Positions 36,519 to 44,582 of a DNA stretch of 46,512 nucleotides are shown one piece after another. Below the pieces are notes generated by a model, which saw only the letters and a program-made list of their open reading frames with translations, was not told where the DNA came from and searched no databases. Location of the stretch: positions 1-46,512 of IMG/VR virus record IMGVR_UViG_3300027917_000070. One strand, given 5' to 3'. The position numbers were made by a program, and so were the translations under genes. The stretch is from a virus. How positions within the stretch are numbered: the first letter of the stretch is position 1; every line of letters starts with the position of its first letter.

Positions 36519-36694
36519 TTTTTGTTATTAATATAATTGTAGACTCTGCCTATGCTTCTATCTATTCCGAAAAGTTCGCCTTTTATATAATTAGTATCTT
36601 CCTTTAAGTCAACAATAGAGACTAAAACCCATGTGCTTAAGCCCATCAGTACAGTTCCCAATACTCCAATTACCCATTTCATGTCTATTTTCAT
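36515..36694 (-). CDS. Small membrane protein (possible lysis protein)
   Basis: A 59-residue protein with one hydrophobic segment at about 7-29 (VIGVLGTVLMGLSTWVLVSI) and a charged C-terminal part (DLKEDTNYIKGELFGIDRSI). The layout fits phage small membrane proteins with a coiled-coil tail, such as holin or spanin-like partners. It lies immediately upstream of the peptidase cluster and just after PolA. Function inferred from position. Confidence 0.6.
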   Translation of the reverse strand: MKIDMKWVIGVLGTVLMGLSTWVLVSIVDLKEDTNYIKGELFGIDRSIGRVYNYINNKK

Positions 36695-36699
36695 ATATT

Positions 36700-38556
36700 T
36701 TATCCATAAATATCTCCCCAGGTTTCTCCAGATTCGTAATCAACTTTGTTGGGGACTTCTAATGTAACAGCATTTTCCATAATCTCAACAATTTTTTTAG
36801 CATGTTCTGGAGACTCTACAGATAAATCTAATTCATCATGAATTTGTATGTGTGCTACAATTCCTTCTTTATATAAATCTAACATAGCTTTCTTAGTCAT
36901 ATCAGCTGCACTACCTTGAATTAATTTATTTAAAGCTTTGTAAGTATAAGCTCTTTTAATCCCTGGTCCATGTTCCTGGAGTGCATCTTCATGAGGTAAT
37001 GCTTTATGCATACCAAACATATTCGGTTCCCAAAGATGAAACCTACATAATCTACCAAGTAATGTTCTAATCTGTCCACGTTCTTGTGCTCTATTACTAA
37101 CAGAATTCATTAAATTCTTAACAAAGGGAACCTTAGCATGATACTGTTCAAATAGTTCAGTAGCTTTTTCTTTAGATACACCTAGTTCAGCTTGTAATTT
37201 AGTTTTACCCATTCCATAAAATAAACCTAAGTTAATAGTCTTAGCTTGTGATCTAGGTATCTCTGCCATATCTGCTACAATCTGGTGAAAGTCTGTACTA
37301 CTATCTTCAATATAATTCTCTACAACATCATAGACAGATGGAAATTTAGATAGAGCTGCATAATGAACTACGAGTCTTGGTTCTTGTTGTGAATAGTCAA
37401 AACATCCCCAGGTATGATTTTGTTCAGGTAAGAATAATGATCTTATCATAGGTCCTAGATCTTTATTTCTAGCTGGTAATTGTTGTAGGTTAGGATTAGA
37501 ATAACTAAATCTTCCTGTAACCGTTCCACCTTGATCGGATCTAATTTGATTTATATCTGCATGAATTCTACCATTATGTTGATATCTAATAATAGTATCA
37601 ATAAAAGTTGTATGTGCTTTATTAATTTCTCTTGCCTTAGCTATCTTCTGTACGATAGGATGGCTATGTTCTTGTAAAAAATTTTTAGTAAAGGAAGGCG
37701 CATTTGATTTATCAGTTCTATCATAAGATAAAGAAAGTTTGTCAAACACTTTGGCAATCGATCTTGCTGCCCATATTTGAGGCTCTATTCCTGTCTCTTG
37801 TTTTACTTCTAGCAATAATTGCTCTTCTTGTCCAAGTAGCGTGGTTTTTAATTTATGCGCACCTTCCACGTCGACACGAACGCCTTTAAATTTCATATCA
37901 ACTAGACAAGGAAATAAATCTGTTTCTAAATTAAAAATAGATTCTATGTCTTGATGTATAATTTCTTTTTTAAATATTTGCCAAAGTTCTAAAGTTAGTT
38001 CAGCATCTTTTTCTGCATAAGATCCAACGTGCATTGCAGGTAATTGCCACATGTCTGCTTTAGGATCTAATCCTCTAGACTTTGCTTCTTCGTTTAATGC
38101 AGCTTCATTTTTACCATGGCCTAAGTAATCCCAAGAGATTGCATTCAAAGAATATTGAAATCTATTCTCATCAATTAACGATGCTGCAATCATTGTATCT
38201 ACTACTAAACCATTGATTTTTATACCTAAATTACGTATCCAACATACGTCATACATTGCATTATGAAATATTTTTGTAGCGGGTGAAGCACAAATATCTT
38301 TGAACCATTCTAAAGTTCTTCTACGATCCATGTTGGGCCCTGATCCGTGAGCAATGGGAAAATAATATTTTCTTCCAGGTACAGCTACAGCGATACCTAC
38401 TACTTCACCATTACCAATTACAGAACCGGATCCTTTAGATTTTAAATCTGGGTCTCTTGTTTCTAAGTCAATTGCTATTTCATCATACTGTCTTAAATCA
38501 GGATACTCTTCTGGTTCAATCCACTCTGTCTGCGCTACAAATAAAGGTACTCTCAT
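36700..38556 (-). CDS. polA: Family A DNA polymerase with 3'-5' exonuclease
   Basis: A 618-residue PolA-type polymerase lacking a 5' nuclease domain. Exonuclease: D30 and E32 (AIDLETRD), 'FHNAMYDVCW' and 'YAEKDAELTL'. Polymerase: motif A 'GCFDYSQQEPRLV', motif B 'RSQAKTINLGLFYGMG', motif C 'IQIHDELDLSV'. The residue equivalent to E. coli Phe762 is leucine (TINLGLFYG), a variant linked in marine virus surveys to less virulent or slower replication. DYSQQEPR replaces the common DYSQIELR. It replicates the viral genome with the primase and helicase coded upstream. TAATG overlap with the preceding small gene. Confidence 0.93.
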   Translation of the reverse strand: MRVPLFVAQTEWIEPEEYPDLRQYDEIAIDLETRDPDLKSKGSGSVIGNGEVVGIAVAVPGRKYYFPIAHGSGPNMDRRRTLEWFKDICASPATKIFHNAMYDVCWIRNLGIKINGLVVDTMIAASLIDENRFQYSLNAISWDYLGHGKNEAALNEEAKSRGLDPKADMWQLPAMHVGSYAEKDAELTLELWQIFKKEIIHQDIESIFNLETDLFPCLVDMKFKGVRVDVEGAHKLKTTLLGQEEQLLLEVKQETGIEPQIWAARSIAKVFDKLSLSYDRTDKSNAPSFTKNFLQEHSHPIVQKIAKAREINKAHTTFIDTIIRYQHNGRIHADINQIRSDQGGTVTGRFSYSNPNLQQLPARNKDLGPMIRSLFLPEQNHTWGCFDYSQQEPRLVVHYAALSKFPSVYDVVENYIEDSSTDFHQIVADMAEIPRSQAKTINLGLFYGMGKTKLQAELGVSKEKATELFEQYHAKVPFVKNLMNSVSNRAQERGQIRTLLGRLCRFHLWEPNMFGMHKALPHEDALQEHGPGIKRAYTYKALNKLIQGSAADMTKKAMLDLYKEGIVAHIQIHDELDLSVESPEHAKKIVEIMENAVTLEVPNKVDYESGETWGDIYG

Positions 38557-38699
38557 TATTTCTCCTTCTTCTTTTCTGGTTCTTTTTTATTTTTACTAGG
38601 TTCTTTTTTCTTATTGAAAATATCATTCCAATTTTTTCTATAGGTATCATCTGATATTCTAGATCTACCATCCCAAGTTCTTCCTCGTTCTCTCACCAT
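38556..38699 (-). CDS. Small conserved protein before polA
   Basis: A 47-residue protein, MVRERGRTWDGRSRISDDTY, then a lysine/glutamate-rich tail. The 'ERGRTWDGrSRI..d.Y..Nw.dIFnkkk' pattern recurs next to phage polymerases in marine viruses. Overlaps the polA ATG (TAATG). Function unknown. Confidence 0.65.
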   Translation of the reverse strand: MVRERGRTWDGRSRISDDTYRKNWNDIFNKKKEPSKNKKEPEKKKEK

Positions 38700-38700
38700 A

Positions 38701-38943
38701 TTATTTCTTTAAATCTTTTAATTTCTTTTTTTCTAATTCACAATAATGAATTATCTTCTCTATATCCTCTATTCCATTTTTATTCAAGTACCTACAAACA
38801 TATTTAATTACGTTCCCTTGAAAGAATGAAAGATTATTTTTAGAAATAAATTCATACGGTTGAATGTGAAAGTTTTTGTAGTGATTCCCACCTATCTGCT
38901 TGTCTTGTGGAAATGCTTCATCAAACATTTTTTTATTAGTCAT
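38701..38943 (-). CDS. DUF3310 protein
   Basis: An 80-residue protein with 'GGNHYKNFHIQPYEFISKNN', 'LSFFQGNVIKYVCRYLNKNG' and 'EDIEKIIHYCELEKKKL', the DUF3310 pattern. The family is often called nucleotide kinase-like in phages, but function is not established. Ribosome site AAGGAG before the ATG. The 148-base gap upstream holds a tRNA-like structured element and no gene. Confidence 0.82.
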   Translation of the reverse strand: MTNKKMFDEAFPQDKQIGGNHYKNFHIQPYEFISKNNLSFFQGNVIKYVCRYLNKNGIEDIEKIIHYCELEKKKLKDLKK

Positions 38944-38997
38944 TTTTCTCCTTTATGTTGTTATGGTAGTTGTTGATTTAACGAAGTAATGAAAACA

Positions 38998-39078
38998 GGG
39001 AAATAAGGAATCTTCGAACCAACTCCGTCTGTTAAGACATGAAGCTACCATTCTCCATTTGGACAACTTCCTAATCCC
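38998..39078. other. Multi-stem structured element between helicase and DUF3310 genes
   Basis: GGGAAATAAGGAA (38998-39010) and TTCCTAATCCC (39068-39078) close an interrupted stem; inside are CTTC/GAAG (39012-39044) with a GTC-TGTTAA-GAC inner hairpin and TCC-ATTT-GGA (39054-39063). It contains GTTCGAA on the minus strand, like a tRNA T-loop, but no proper cloverleaf. Possibly an RNA leader for the DUF3310-PolA message. Confidence 0.35.
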
Positions 39079-39091
39079 ATTCTGTTTAAAA

Positions 39092-40570
39092 TTACAAAGA
39101 ATAGCCATAACGCTCCTTCTTTGGTTTTAATAAGTATAAACTTTCTATAGTCCTAGTAACACCAACATACCAAACTCTATGTTCCTCATCTGCTTTATCA
39201 ACATTTATGTCAACAGCTTCTCTTATTTTTCTGGCATTATCTAATACTAAAATTACATTCTGACATTCACCACCTTTAGCTGCATGAATAGTAGATACTT
39301 CTATTCTTGGTTCCTCTGATAATTTATCACCTCTAGCTAATAAGTTCCTGATATATAAACATTCTTCTTGGTCTGCTCTAGCAAAAGCATGATACCAAAT
39401 AAGATCTTTTTCATAACCTAAATCATCCATAATGAATGTAGTTTTATTTTTAAATTTCTTTTCATTAAATGAATCAGGTAGATAACTATAAATATCTTTT
39501 ATATCAGCTAGAGATACTTCATGTCCTTTACATAAGTCTCCCCATCTCAATATGGATTTGTATAAAGTGCTATTATAACTTTTGCCAAACCTACTTTTAA
39601 AATAAAGATTTTTTTCTTTTAAAGATTTAGATATTTCATCTGAACGATATACAGTCCTAGTTAATATTAACCAGTTATTAACTGTTAAGTCTATATGGTC
39701 CATTGTATAAATCGGATATACTGCTCCTGGCAATCCTTCCTTAGCTAAATATTCTTTCTTTTTTCTTTTACTAATTCTTTCTAAAATAACATTAGATATA
39801 TTTTGTACTTCTAATGGAACCCTTGCAGATTTTTCTAATACTATTTCTTCTGCTGGTTCATTTATAAATCTATTAACATCAGCTCCAGCCCAGGCAAAAA
39901 TAGCTTGGTCATCATCACCAGCTAAATAAATATCTTTTGCTTTTGTTTTTAACACATCAAACATTTTCCATTGTATAGGAGATAAATCTTGAGCTTCATC
40001 AATAAATATAACTTCAAAGTCCTTACATTTATCTGTATTTTCTGTAAACTTATGAATCATATCATTGAAGTCATCTAAGTTACTTTGTTTTTTAAAATGA
40101 TTATAATTAATATAAACATGGCCTAGTGTTTCATAATCAATATCTCTACTCCATTCATTACTATTGAATTCTTCTTCTACAGAAATATTCTTAACTCTAG
40201 CCTTATTAATAATTTTAAAATATTCACTATTGAAATCTAAATAACCAGACTCATCTCCTGAGTCTAACACTCTTAAATTTAAATCTTTTCCTATTTGTTC
40301 ATAATGTACGGGTTGCATTACATTTTCTTCACTCATACCTAATGTATGGAAAGCAAATGAATGTAGGGTTTGAAAATAGATTAAATCTTTTTTATTTAAT
40401 TCAGGTTTTCTTTCTAACATTCTTTGTTTAGCTTCATTAGCTGCCTTTCTTGTAAAAGCAAAATAACCAATCTTATTTAAAGGTACACCTTTGTTAATAT
40501 AAGATTCAACATGATCTAATAGAGTCGTAGTTTTACCTGTACCTGGAGGACCAAATATTTTTGTAATCAT
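39092..40570 (-). CDS. UvrD/PcrA-like superfamily 1 helicase
   Basis: A 492-residue helicase: Walker A 'GPPGTGKTT' (7-15), 'FQTLHSFAF' motif Ib-like, Walker B 'FIDEAQD' (189-195), motif III 'LAGDDDQAIFAWAGAD' (216-231), and 'VSTIHAAKGGECQNVILVLD' with 'HRVWYVGVTR' (motif VI) near the end. All helicase motifs are present. Unwinds DNA 3' to 5' during replication or recombination. It lies between DUF3310 and the primase in one operon, with its ATG a few bases from the primase stop. Confidence 0.9.
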   Translation of the reverse strand: MITKIFGPPGTGKTTTLLDHVESYINKGVPLNKIGYFAFTRKAANEAKQRMLERKPELNKKDLIYFQTLHSFAFHTLGMSEENVMQPVHYEQIGKDLNLRVLDSGDESGYLDFNSEYFKIINKARVKNISVEEEFNSNEWSRDIDYETLGHVYINYNHFKKQSNLDDFNDMIHKFTENTDKCKDFEVIFIDEAQDLSPIQWKMFDVLKTKAKDIYLAGDDDQAIFAWAGADVNRFINEPAEEIVLEKSARVPLEVQNISNVILERISKRKKKEYLAKEGLPGAVYPIYTMDHIDLTVNNWLILTRTVYRSDEISKSLKEKNLYFKSRFGKSYNSTLYKSILRWGDLCKGHEVSLADIKDIYSYLPDSFNEKKFKNKTTFIMDDLGYEKDLIWYHAFARADQEECLYIRNLLARGDKLSEEPRIEVSTIHAAKGGECQNVILVLDNARKIREAVDINVDKADEEHRVWYVGVTRTIESLYLLKPKKERYGYSL

Positions 40571-42213
40571 TAATATATCTCCTCTTTGGATTGATAACTG
40601 TGTAATTCAGGTTCTACGTCATCTGGTAGTAGTTCTGGAAACATAGTTAAAGGTATCTTAGTAACTCTTACAGAAGGATTGTTGTCATTCTGTGCATCTT
40701 TTTTAGGGAATCTTTTGTTAATACCAAAATCACATTTAAATAATCTCTGCATCATTTCTGCGGTTTTAGGTTTATTTTCTTTCCATTCCTTATTCTTTAA
40801 AGTGTTAAAGAAACTTTGATATACTACATAAGCATCACCATCTTCTAATAGAGTTGCACCACTTCTAAATGCTGCATAAGTCTCTGCTTTAGGTCCTCTT
40901 AAATATTCTACAATATAGTCTCTTAACAATTCATCTGGACTAGTTCCTTTAGGTGGAGAAGTAATAACTTTAGGTGGAAATAAATTATCTATGACTTCCT
41001 GGAATTCATCTTGTTTTATTTTAGGTGGAACCATATCAGCTGCTGCACCTATGATTGCTCTAATATTATCTAATTCAATTATTTGTTTTATATTTTTTGC
41101 TCTTACTTGTTTTGTAGTTTGTCCATCTGCTAATGTAACATTGAATGTATATTCTGGTTCTGGATAAGTTATTTTTTCTAAACCAGTTAACGCTGGAAAC
41201 ACTTTTCTTTTATCTGATAAATATCCAAATTTTCTTTGTCTGCATTCTGCTTTCATACATACTGCAAAAATAGGATCTTCATTACAAGTATGTCCTTTAG
41301 TTTCTTTTTTCCAAGAACTTAATTTTCTTTTAGTTTTATCTTCTGTCCAATCTATGACACCATTTGCTCCAGCTTGAAAATATTTACCTGGGGCTGCAAT
41401 AACCATTCTTTCCCAATCATCTGGATATTTCTTTTTAGCAAACACCATATAATTATATAAGAATCTATCTCTACCATCAGATAATTTATTTTTAGTTAAG
41501 ATTCCTAGACATGGTGGGCCATCACTAAATTCTTCTCCACCACCTTGTAATAAATGTTTTGTATGTTCAATACCAAACTCTTCTAATTCATCCGCTGAAT
41601 AAGTATTTGCTTCTATGATAGAAGTAAATTGTTCATAAGAAAATTGTGTACCATCTAAATTAAAACCTTTTCGTTCTGTTTTATTATAATAGGGTAAATT
41701 TATAAACTGACCATTATTCCATTTACCATCTGGCTCTCTACCTAATTCTGTCTGCTTTGGATATATCTCAATATTAGGTGGTAGTTTTAAAACAAATAAA
41801 AGTTTTTCTAAAAAATTTCTAATGAATACTGATTTAACTAATTCTTTAGTAAATAAATATAAATGTAATCCACCACTTTTTGATTTAACTGGTACTAATG
41901 GTAATTTGTATTCGGTAATGATATCTAAATATTTTTTAAAAGGAAAATCTTTGTAGCTATGTTGTTTATCATCTATATCAATAGCACCAAATCGTGCCAT
42001 ACCTTTATCATCACATGGTTGTATACCTATAGATATCTTACCATCTAAATGATCTAAATAATCTTGTTCTGTAATTGCTCTATGTAACCATTCATAACGA
42101 GGTTTTGCTTTACCTGTAGTTGGGTCTATTTCAGTCTTACTTAAATCTGCTCTACCGAAGTCTCTTCTTAATCCAGTAAACGCATTTATAAATTTTTTAT
42201 GTTCGTTGTCCAT
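40570..42213 (-). CDS. Archaeo-eukaryotic-type primase (primase-polymerase)
   Basis: A 547-residue protein. Catalytic part: D79-I-D81-D82 (GAIDIDDKQ) and 'VKSKSGGLHLYLF' (109-121), the AEP motifs I and II, with 'GQFINLPYYN' later. Middle: 'HTCNEDPIFAVCMKAECRQR' (a cysteine cluster able to hold zinc) and a C-terminal helical part. No own helicase ATPase domain is visible, so it works with the separate helicase. Makes primers, perhaps also fills gaps. Overlaps the helicase start (TAATG). Confidence 0.82.
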   Translation of the reverse strand: MDNEHKKFINAFTGLRRDFGRADLSKTEIDPTTGKAKPRYEWLHRAITEQDYLDHLDGKISIGIQPCDDKGMARFGAIDIDDKQHSYKDFPFKKYLDIITEYKLPLVPVKSKSGGLHLYLFTKELVKSVFIRNFLEKLLFVLKLPPNIEIYPKQTELGREPDGKWNNGQFINLPYYNKTERKGFNLDGTQFSYEQFTSIIEANTYSADELEEFGIEHTKHLLQGGGEEFSDGPPCLGILTKNKLSDGRDRFLYNYMVFAKKKYPDDWERMVIAAPGKYFQAGANGVIDWTEDKTKRKLSSWKKETKGHTCNEDPIFAVCMKAECRQRKFGYLSDKRKVFPALTGLEKITYPEPEYTFNVTLADGQTTKQVRAKNIKQIIELDNIRAIIGAAADMVPPKIKQDEFQEVIDNLFPPKVITSPPKGTSPDELLRDYIVEYLRGPKAETYAAFRSGATLLEDGDAYVVYQSFFNTLKNKEWKENKPKTAEMMQRLFKCDFGINKRFPKKDAQNDNNPSVRVTKIPLTMFPELLPDDVEPELHSYQSKEEIY

Positions 42214-42236
42214 GTTTCATCTCTTTATTCTGTATG

Positions 42237-42260
42237 ATGTGGGCGATTGCTCGCCCACAT
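42237..42260. other. Perfect 10-bp hairpin with GNRA loop
   Basis: ATGTGGGCGA-TTGC-TCGCCCACAT; on the minus strand the loop is GCAA. Its core equals that of the terminator at 29001. No U-tract follows on the minus strand, so it may moderate or process the message between the 269-residue protein and the primase. Confidence 0.65.
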
Positions 42261-42269
42261 TTTAAAAAA

Positions 42270-43079
42270 CTAATAATGTGTTTCTGATTCTTTTTCAGAA
42301 TTAGATTCACCATGTTTAACTTGAACATCTCCTTTAGAAATGTTTTCAGAAAAACTTTTAGCTTGTTGGTATAACCCAGCATCTTGTACTGGACCAATCT
42401 TGCTAACTTCCCAACCAAACCAAGTACCTTTGTCATTAGACATTTGAGTAGTCTTTAGTTTGTAGGTATGACTGAAAGAAGCTGGAGTAAACATCCCGCT
42501 TTTACCTTTCATTTTTATACTAGCCATCATACTATTCCACTTCCTACTAATCTTTAATTGTGTTGATTTCATGGCAATTAAAGCAGTAGATGGTGATTTA
42601 GAATTGACTATCACAAAATGAGACGCTGTCTTTTCAATATAATTACCATTAGATAATCTATCTTTATAAGATGCATCTCTAGTTGTTTTAGACATGATGT
42701 CGCTAGAAGATGAATGAATAGCGACTGGAGCACCAGAGCCTTCGCCTCTATCTTGCCATTCAATATATTCCAATTTGTAATGACAAGGAATGACTTCAAC
42801 TCCTTCTACTCCATCAAACAATTCTCCTGTTACAGAGTTATAAATCATTCCAGGTTCTGCACCTTGAACATATTTACCATCTCTCTTATTAACTTCAGGA
42901 GATAATTGTCCTAGTATTTTTAAGAAGGGTAATGCTAAATCTTCTTGAGTTAGATTACCTACTCCTTGGTTAGCATCAGCTTCAAATATATTGACTGCTA
43001 ATGCACCTGCAGCAGTTTTTTCAACTACAGCAGTATTGGTCTTTGGTTCATTGTTCGTGTTACTTTGTGTATTGTTCAT
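42270..43079 (-). CDS. Conserved DNA-metabolism protein, possible ssDNA-binding
   Basis: A 269-residue protein starting MNNTQSNTNNEPKTN. Start chosen at the ATG 43079-43077, with AAAGGAG six bases before; a GTG upstream lacks a site. Core: 'LALPFLKILGQLSPEVNKRD', 'GAEPGMIYNSVTGELFDGVE', 'VIPCHYKLEYIEWQDRGEGS', 'FVIVNSKSPSTALIAMKSTQ' and 'SRKWNSMMASIKMKGKSGMF'. This pattern is common between helicase/primase genes of marine phages; a single-stranded-DNA-binding role is suggested by position and acidic C-terminus (SEKESETHY), but not proven. Confidence 0.65.
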   Translation of the reverse strand: MNNTQSNTNNEPKTNTAVVEKTAAGALAVNIFEADANQGVGNLTQEDLALPFLKILGQLSPEVNKRDGKYVQGAEPGMIYNSVTGELFDGVEGVEVIPCHYKLEYIEWQDRGEGSGAPVAIHSSSSDIMSKTTRDASYKDRLSNGNYIEKTASHFVIVNSKSPSTALIAMKSTQLKISRKWNSMMASIKMKGKSGMFTPASFSHTYKLKTTQMSNDKGTWFGWEVSKIGPVQDAGLYQQAKSFSENISKGDVQVKHGESNSEKESETHY

Positions 43080-43092
43080 GATTACTCCTTTA

Positions 43093-43644
43093 TTATACAC
43101 GGGTTATCTTGGTTCGGTTTCCTGCGAACACATTAAATAGATCAGAGGGCATCTCTTGCCCAGACTCGAGACGCTCTCTGACCAGAGCTTTAAGTGTCAT
43201 GGGTTCAACCTTTAACTTCTGAGCGGGTTGAAAACCTTGACCTTGTGCAAGGTTCGCATAAGCGATTGCCTTGTTATCTTCGTTACGACCAAAGGAAACA
43301 GTAATCTCATTTTTAATAAGATCACCCAGGCCGTTATTTCGAAGCCAGTTAAATGCTTCTTCTTTCTTATCTGGAGAGATAGAAGCACCGTAGACGGGTT
43401 TGACTTCTACAGCCGAACCATCTGCTAATTTTAAAGTAGAAATATTCATTTCAGTCATCATAGTTGGTATGACTTCTCCTGAAAGAACATCTGCTTTTTG
43501 TTTTAATTTTTTTAAATTATCTTCAACAGTTTTAATCTCATCTTCTAACTGTTTTAATTTTACTACTTGATCTGCTAATGATGATGCATCATTAGTTTGA
43601 GTTATTGATTCAGTTTGATCTGCTTCAAAATTTATATTACTCAT
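43093..43644 (-). CDS. Coiled-coil protein of unknown function
   Basis: A 183-residue protein with a coiled coil over about 22-55 ('QVVKLKQLEDEIKTVEDNLK'), 'IPTMMTEMNISTLKLADGSA', and 'KNEITVSFGRNEDNKAIAYA', ending 'NVFAGNRTKITRV'. The helical start plus beta middle recurs beside ssDNA-binding-like genes in phages; often listed as unknown. Thirteen bases separate it from the next gene. Confidence 0.65.
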   Translation of the reverse strand: MSNINFEADQTESITQTNDASSLADQVVKLKQLEDEIKTVEDNLKKLKQKADVLSGEVIPTMMTEMNISTLKLADGSAVEVKPVYGASISPDKKEEAFNWLRNNGLGDLIKNEITVSFGRNEDNKAIAYANLAQGQGFQPAQKLKVEPMTLKALVRERLESGQEMPSDLFNVFAGNRTKITRV

Positions 43645-43942
43645 ATTGTTTTAACTCCTTTGTTAACTGTTTTATTTCTTTCTTTGCCTTTTTAATAAGA
43701 TAAAAAGACTTATACTTCATATAGTGGAAACTTAAAATCTTGTCAAGATTAAAAATAAATAAAGAAAATAATTCTTTTAAATATTCTAAAATACTTTCAT
43801 CAGATCTTTTCTCAAATAAAGAAAAAGACTTTAAAAATTTGTGGTGGTCTTTTGTGTTAAGTATAAATCTTTCTAGTTTTTTCTTTTTTTCTTTCATTAG
43901 ATACAGTTTATTTTGTATCTTCCATCGTTCCTCAGCTATCAT
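43637..43942 (-). CDS. Unknown lysine-rich helical protein
   Basis: A 101-residue protein, MIAEERWKIQNKLYLMKEKK..., rich in Lys, Leu and Phe, probably all helical; no domain recognised. Overlaps the upstream gene by 11 bases and the next by 8, which supports it. Function unknown. Confidence 0.55.
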   Translation of the reverse strand: MIAEERWKIQNKLYLMKEKKKKLERFILNTKDHHKFLKSFSLFEKRSDESILEYLKELFSLFIFNLDKILSFHYMKYKSFYLIKKAKKEIKQLTKELKQYE

Positions 43943-44291
43943 CTATCGTTCCTTTTTCGTATAAATTAATTTCTACTGGGTAGTATGTATGCTCTTGTCT
44001 GTCCCATTTCAAGAGGTTATATTTACCTCCTGTAATATCTGCGGCAATTGAACACGCTACACCTATAATTGCAGGATCACCTGTCAATAATAAATAATCT
44101 TTATCAGTATAATTTTTTAAAAGTTTTCTTAATTTAAATATCAAAGGTCCTGGTGACAAAACAATTTGACTAAATTCAGGCAACAATGTGACAAGCTTGC
44201 CATATTTCTGTGCACCCATAATATTAAATTTTGGATTACCTGATCTTGTTCCAGGTAATTCCTGGATTACATAAACTGTATTTTCTAACAT
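43932..44291 (-). CDS. Conserved unknown protein, first gene of the replication operon
   Basis: A 119-residue protein: 'VYVIQELPGTRSGNPKFNIM', 'GKLVTLLPEFSQIVLSPGPL', 'DYLLLTGDPAIIGVACSIAA' and 'YNLLKWDRQEHTYYPVEINL'. The 'VIqElPGT' to 'LLTGDPAiIGvAc' to 'LkWDRQE..YyPv.in' pattern is typical of a marine-phage family of unknown function coded upstream of replication genes. Head of the minus-strand operon facing the shared promoter at 44308-44344. Confidence 0.75.
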   Translation of the reverse strand: MLENTVYVIQELPGTRSGNPKFNIMGAQKYGKLVTLLPEFSQIVLSPGPLIFKLRKLLKNYTDKDYLLLTGDPAIIGVACSIAADITGGKYNLLKWDRQEHTYYPVEINLYEKGTIDDS

Positions 44292-44307
44292 ATTTTTACT
44301 TTCAGTA

Positions 44308-44344
44308 TTGACAAGTAGTTATTACTTATTATATAGAATGTCAA
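44308..44344. promoter_or_regulatory. Divergent promoter site bounded by TTGACA and TGTCAA
   Basis: Plus: TTGACA (44308-44313), then TATATA (44330-44335, 16 bases) or TATAGA (44332-44337, 18 bases), toward the gene at 44376. Minus: TTGACA (44344-44339) with a weak TAACTA (44321-44316) toward the gene at 44291. The two promoters occupy one 37-base site. Confidence 0.7.
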
Positions 44345-44375
44345 TAGAAAGACAATAAATAATTAGGAGTATATT

Positions 44376-44582
44376 ATGATTAATAATAAAAAAGCGTATA
44401 AACTTTTTATGTTGCTATCAAAAGAACAACGTAAAAAACTTAGTATAGAGCATCAAATCGAAGAGATTGATAACATGGAAAACAAATCTTGGTTAAATAG
44501 ATTTGGAAAATTTCATGGTTCTTTTTGGAATTGGTTATGGATGAAACATTTTAAGAAAGATTATAAAAATGTTAAACTATAA
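44376..44582 (+). CDS. Unknown small basic protein
   Basis: A 68-residue protein, MINNKKAYKLFMLLSKEQRK..., ending with an aromatic, basic stretch 'FGKFHGSFWNWLWMKHFKKD'. AGGAG lies eight bases before the ATG. Overlaps the SNF2 gene's start by 14 bases. Function unknown; it is the leader gene of the plus-strand operon. Confidence 0.65.
   Translation: MINNKKAYKLFMLLSKEQRKKLSIEHQIEEIDNMENKSWLNRFGKFHGSFWNWLWMKHFKKDYKNVKL

Noticed and set aside
38990-39090. A tRNA gene
   Set aside because: The GTTCGAA word suggests a T-arm, but the T-stem does not pair, the anticodon arm has only three pairs and no 7-bp acceptor forms on either strand.
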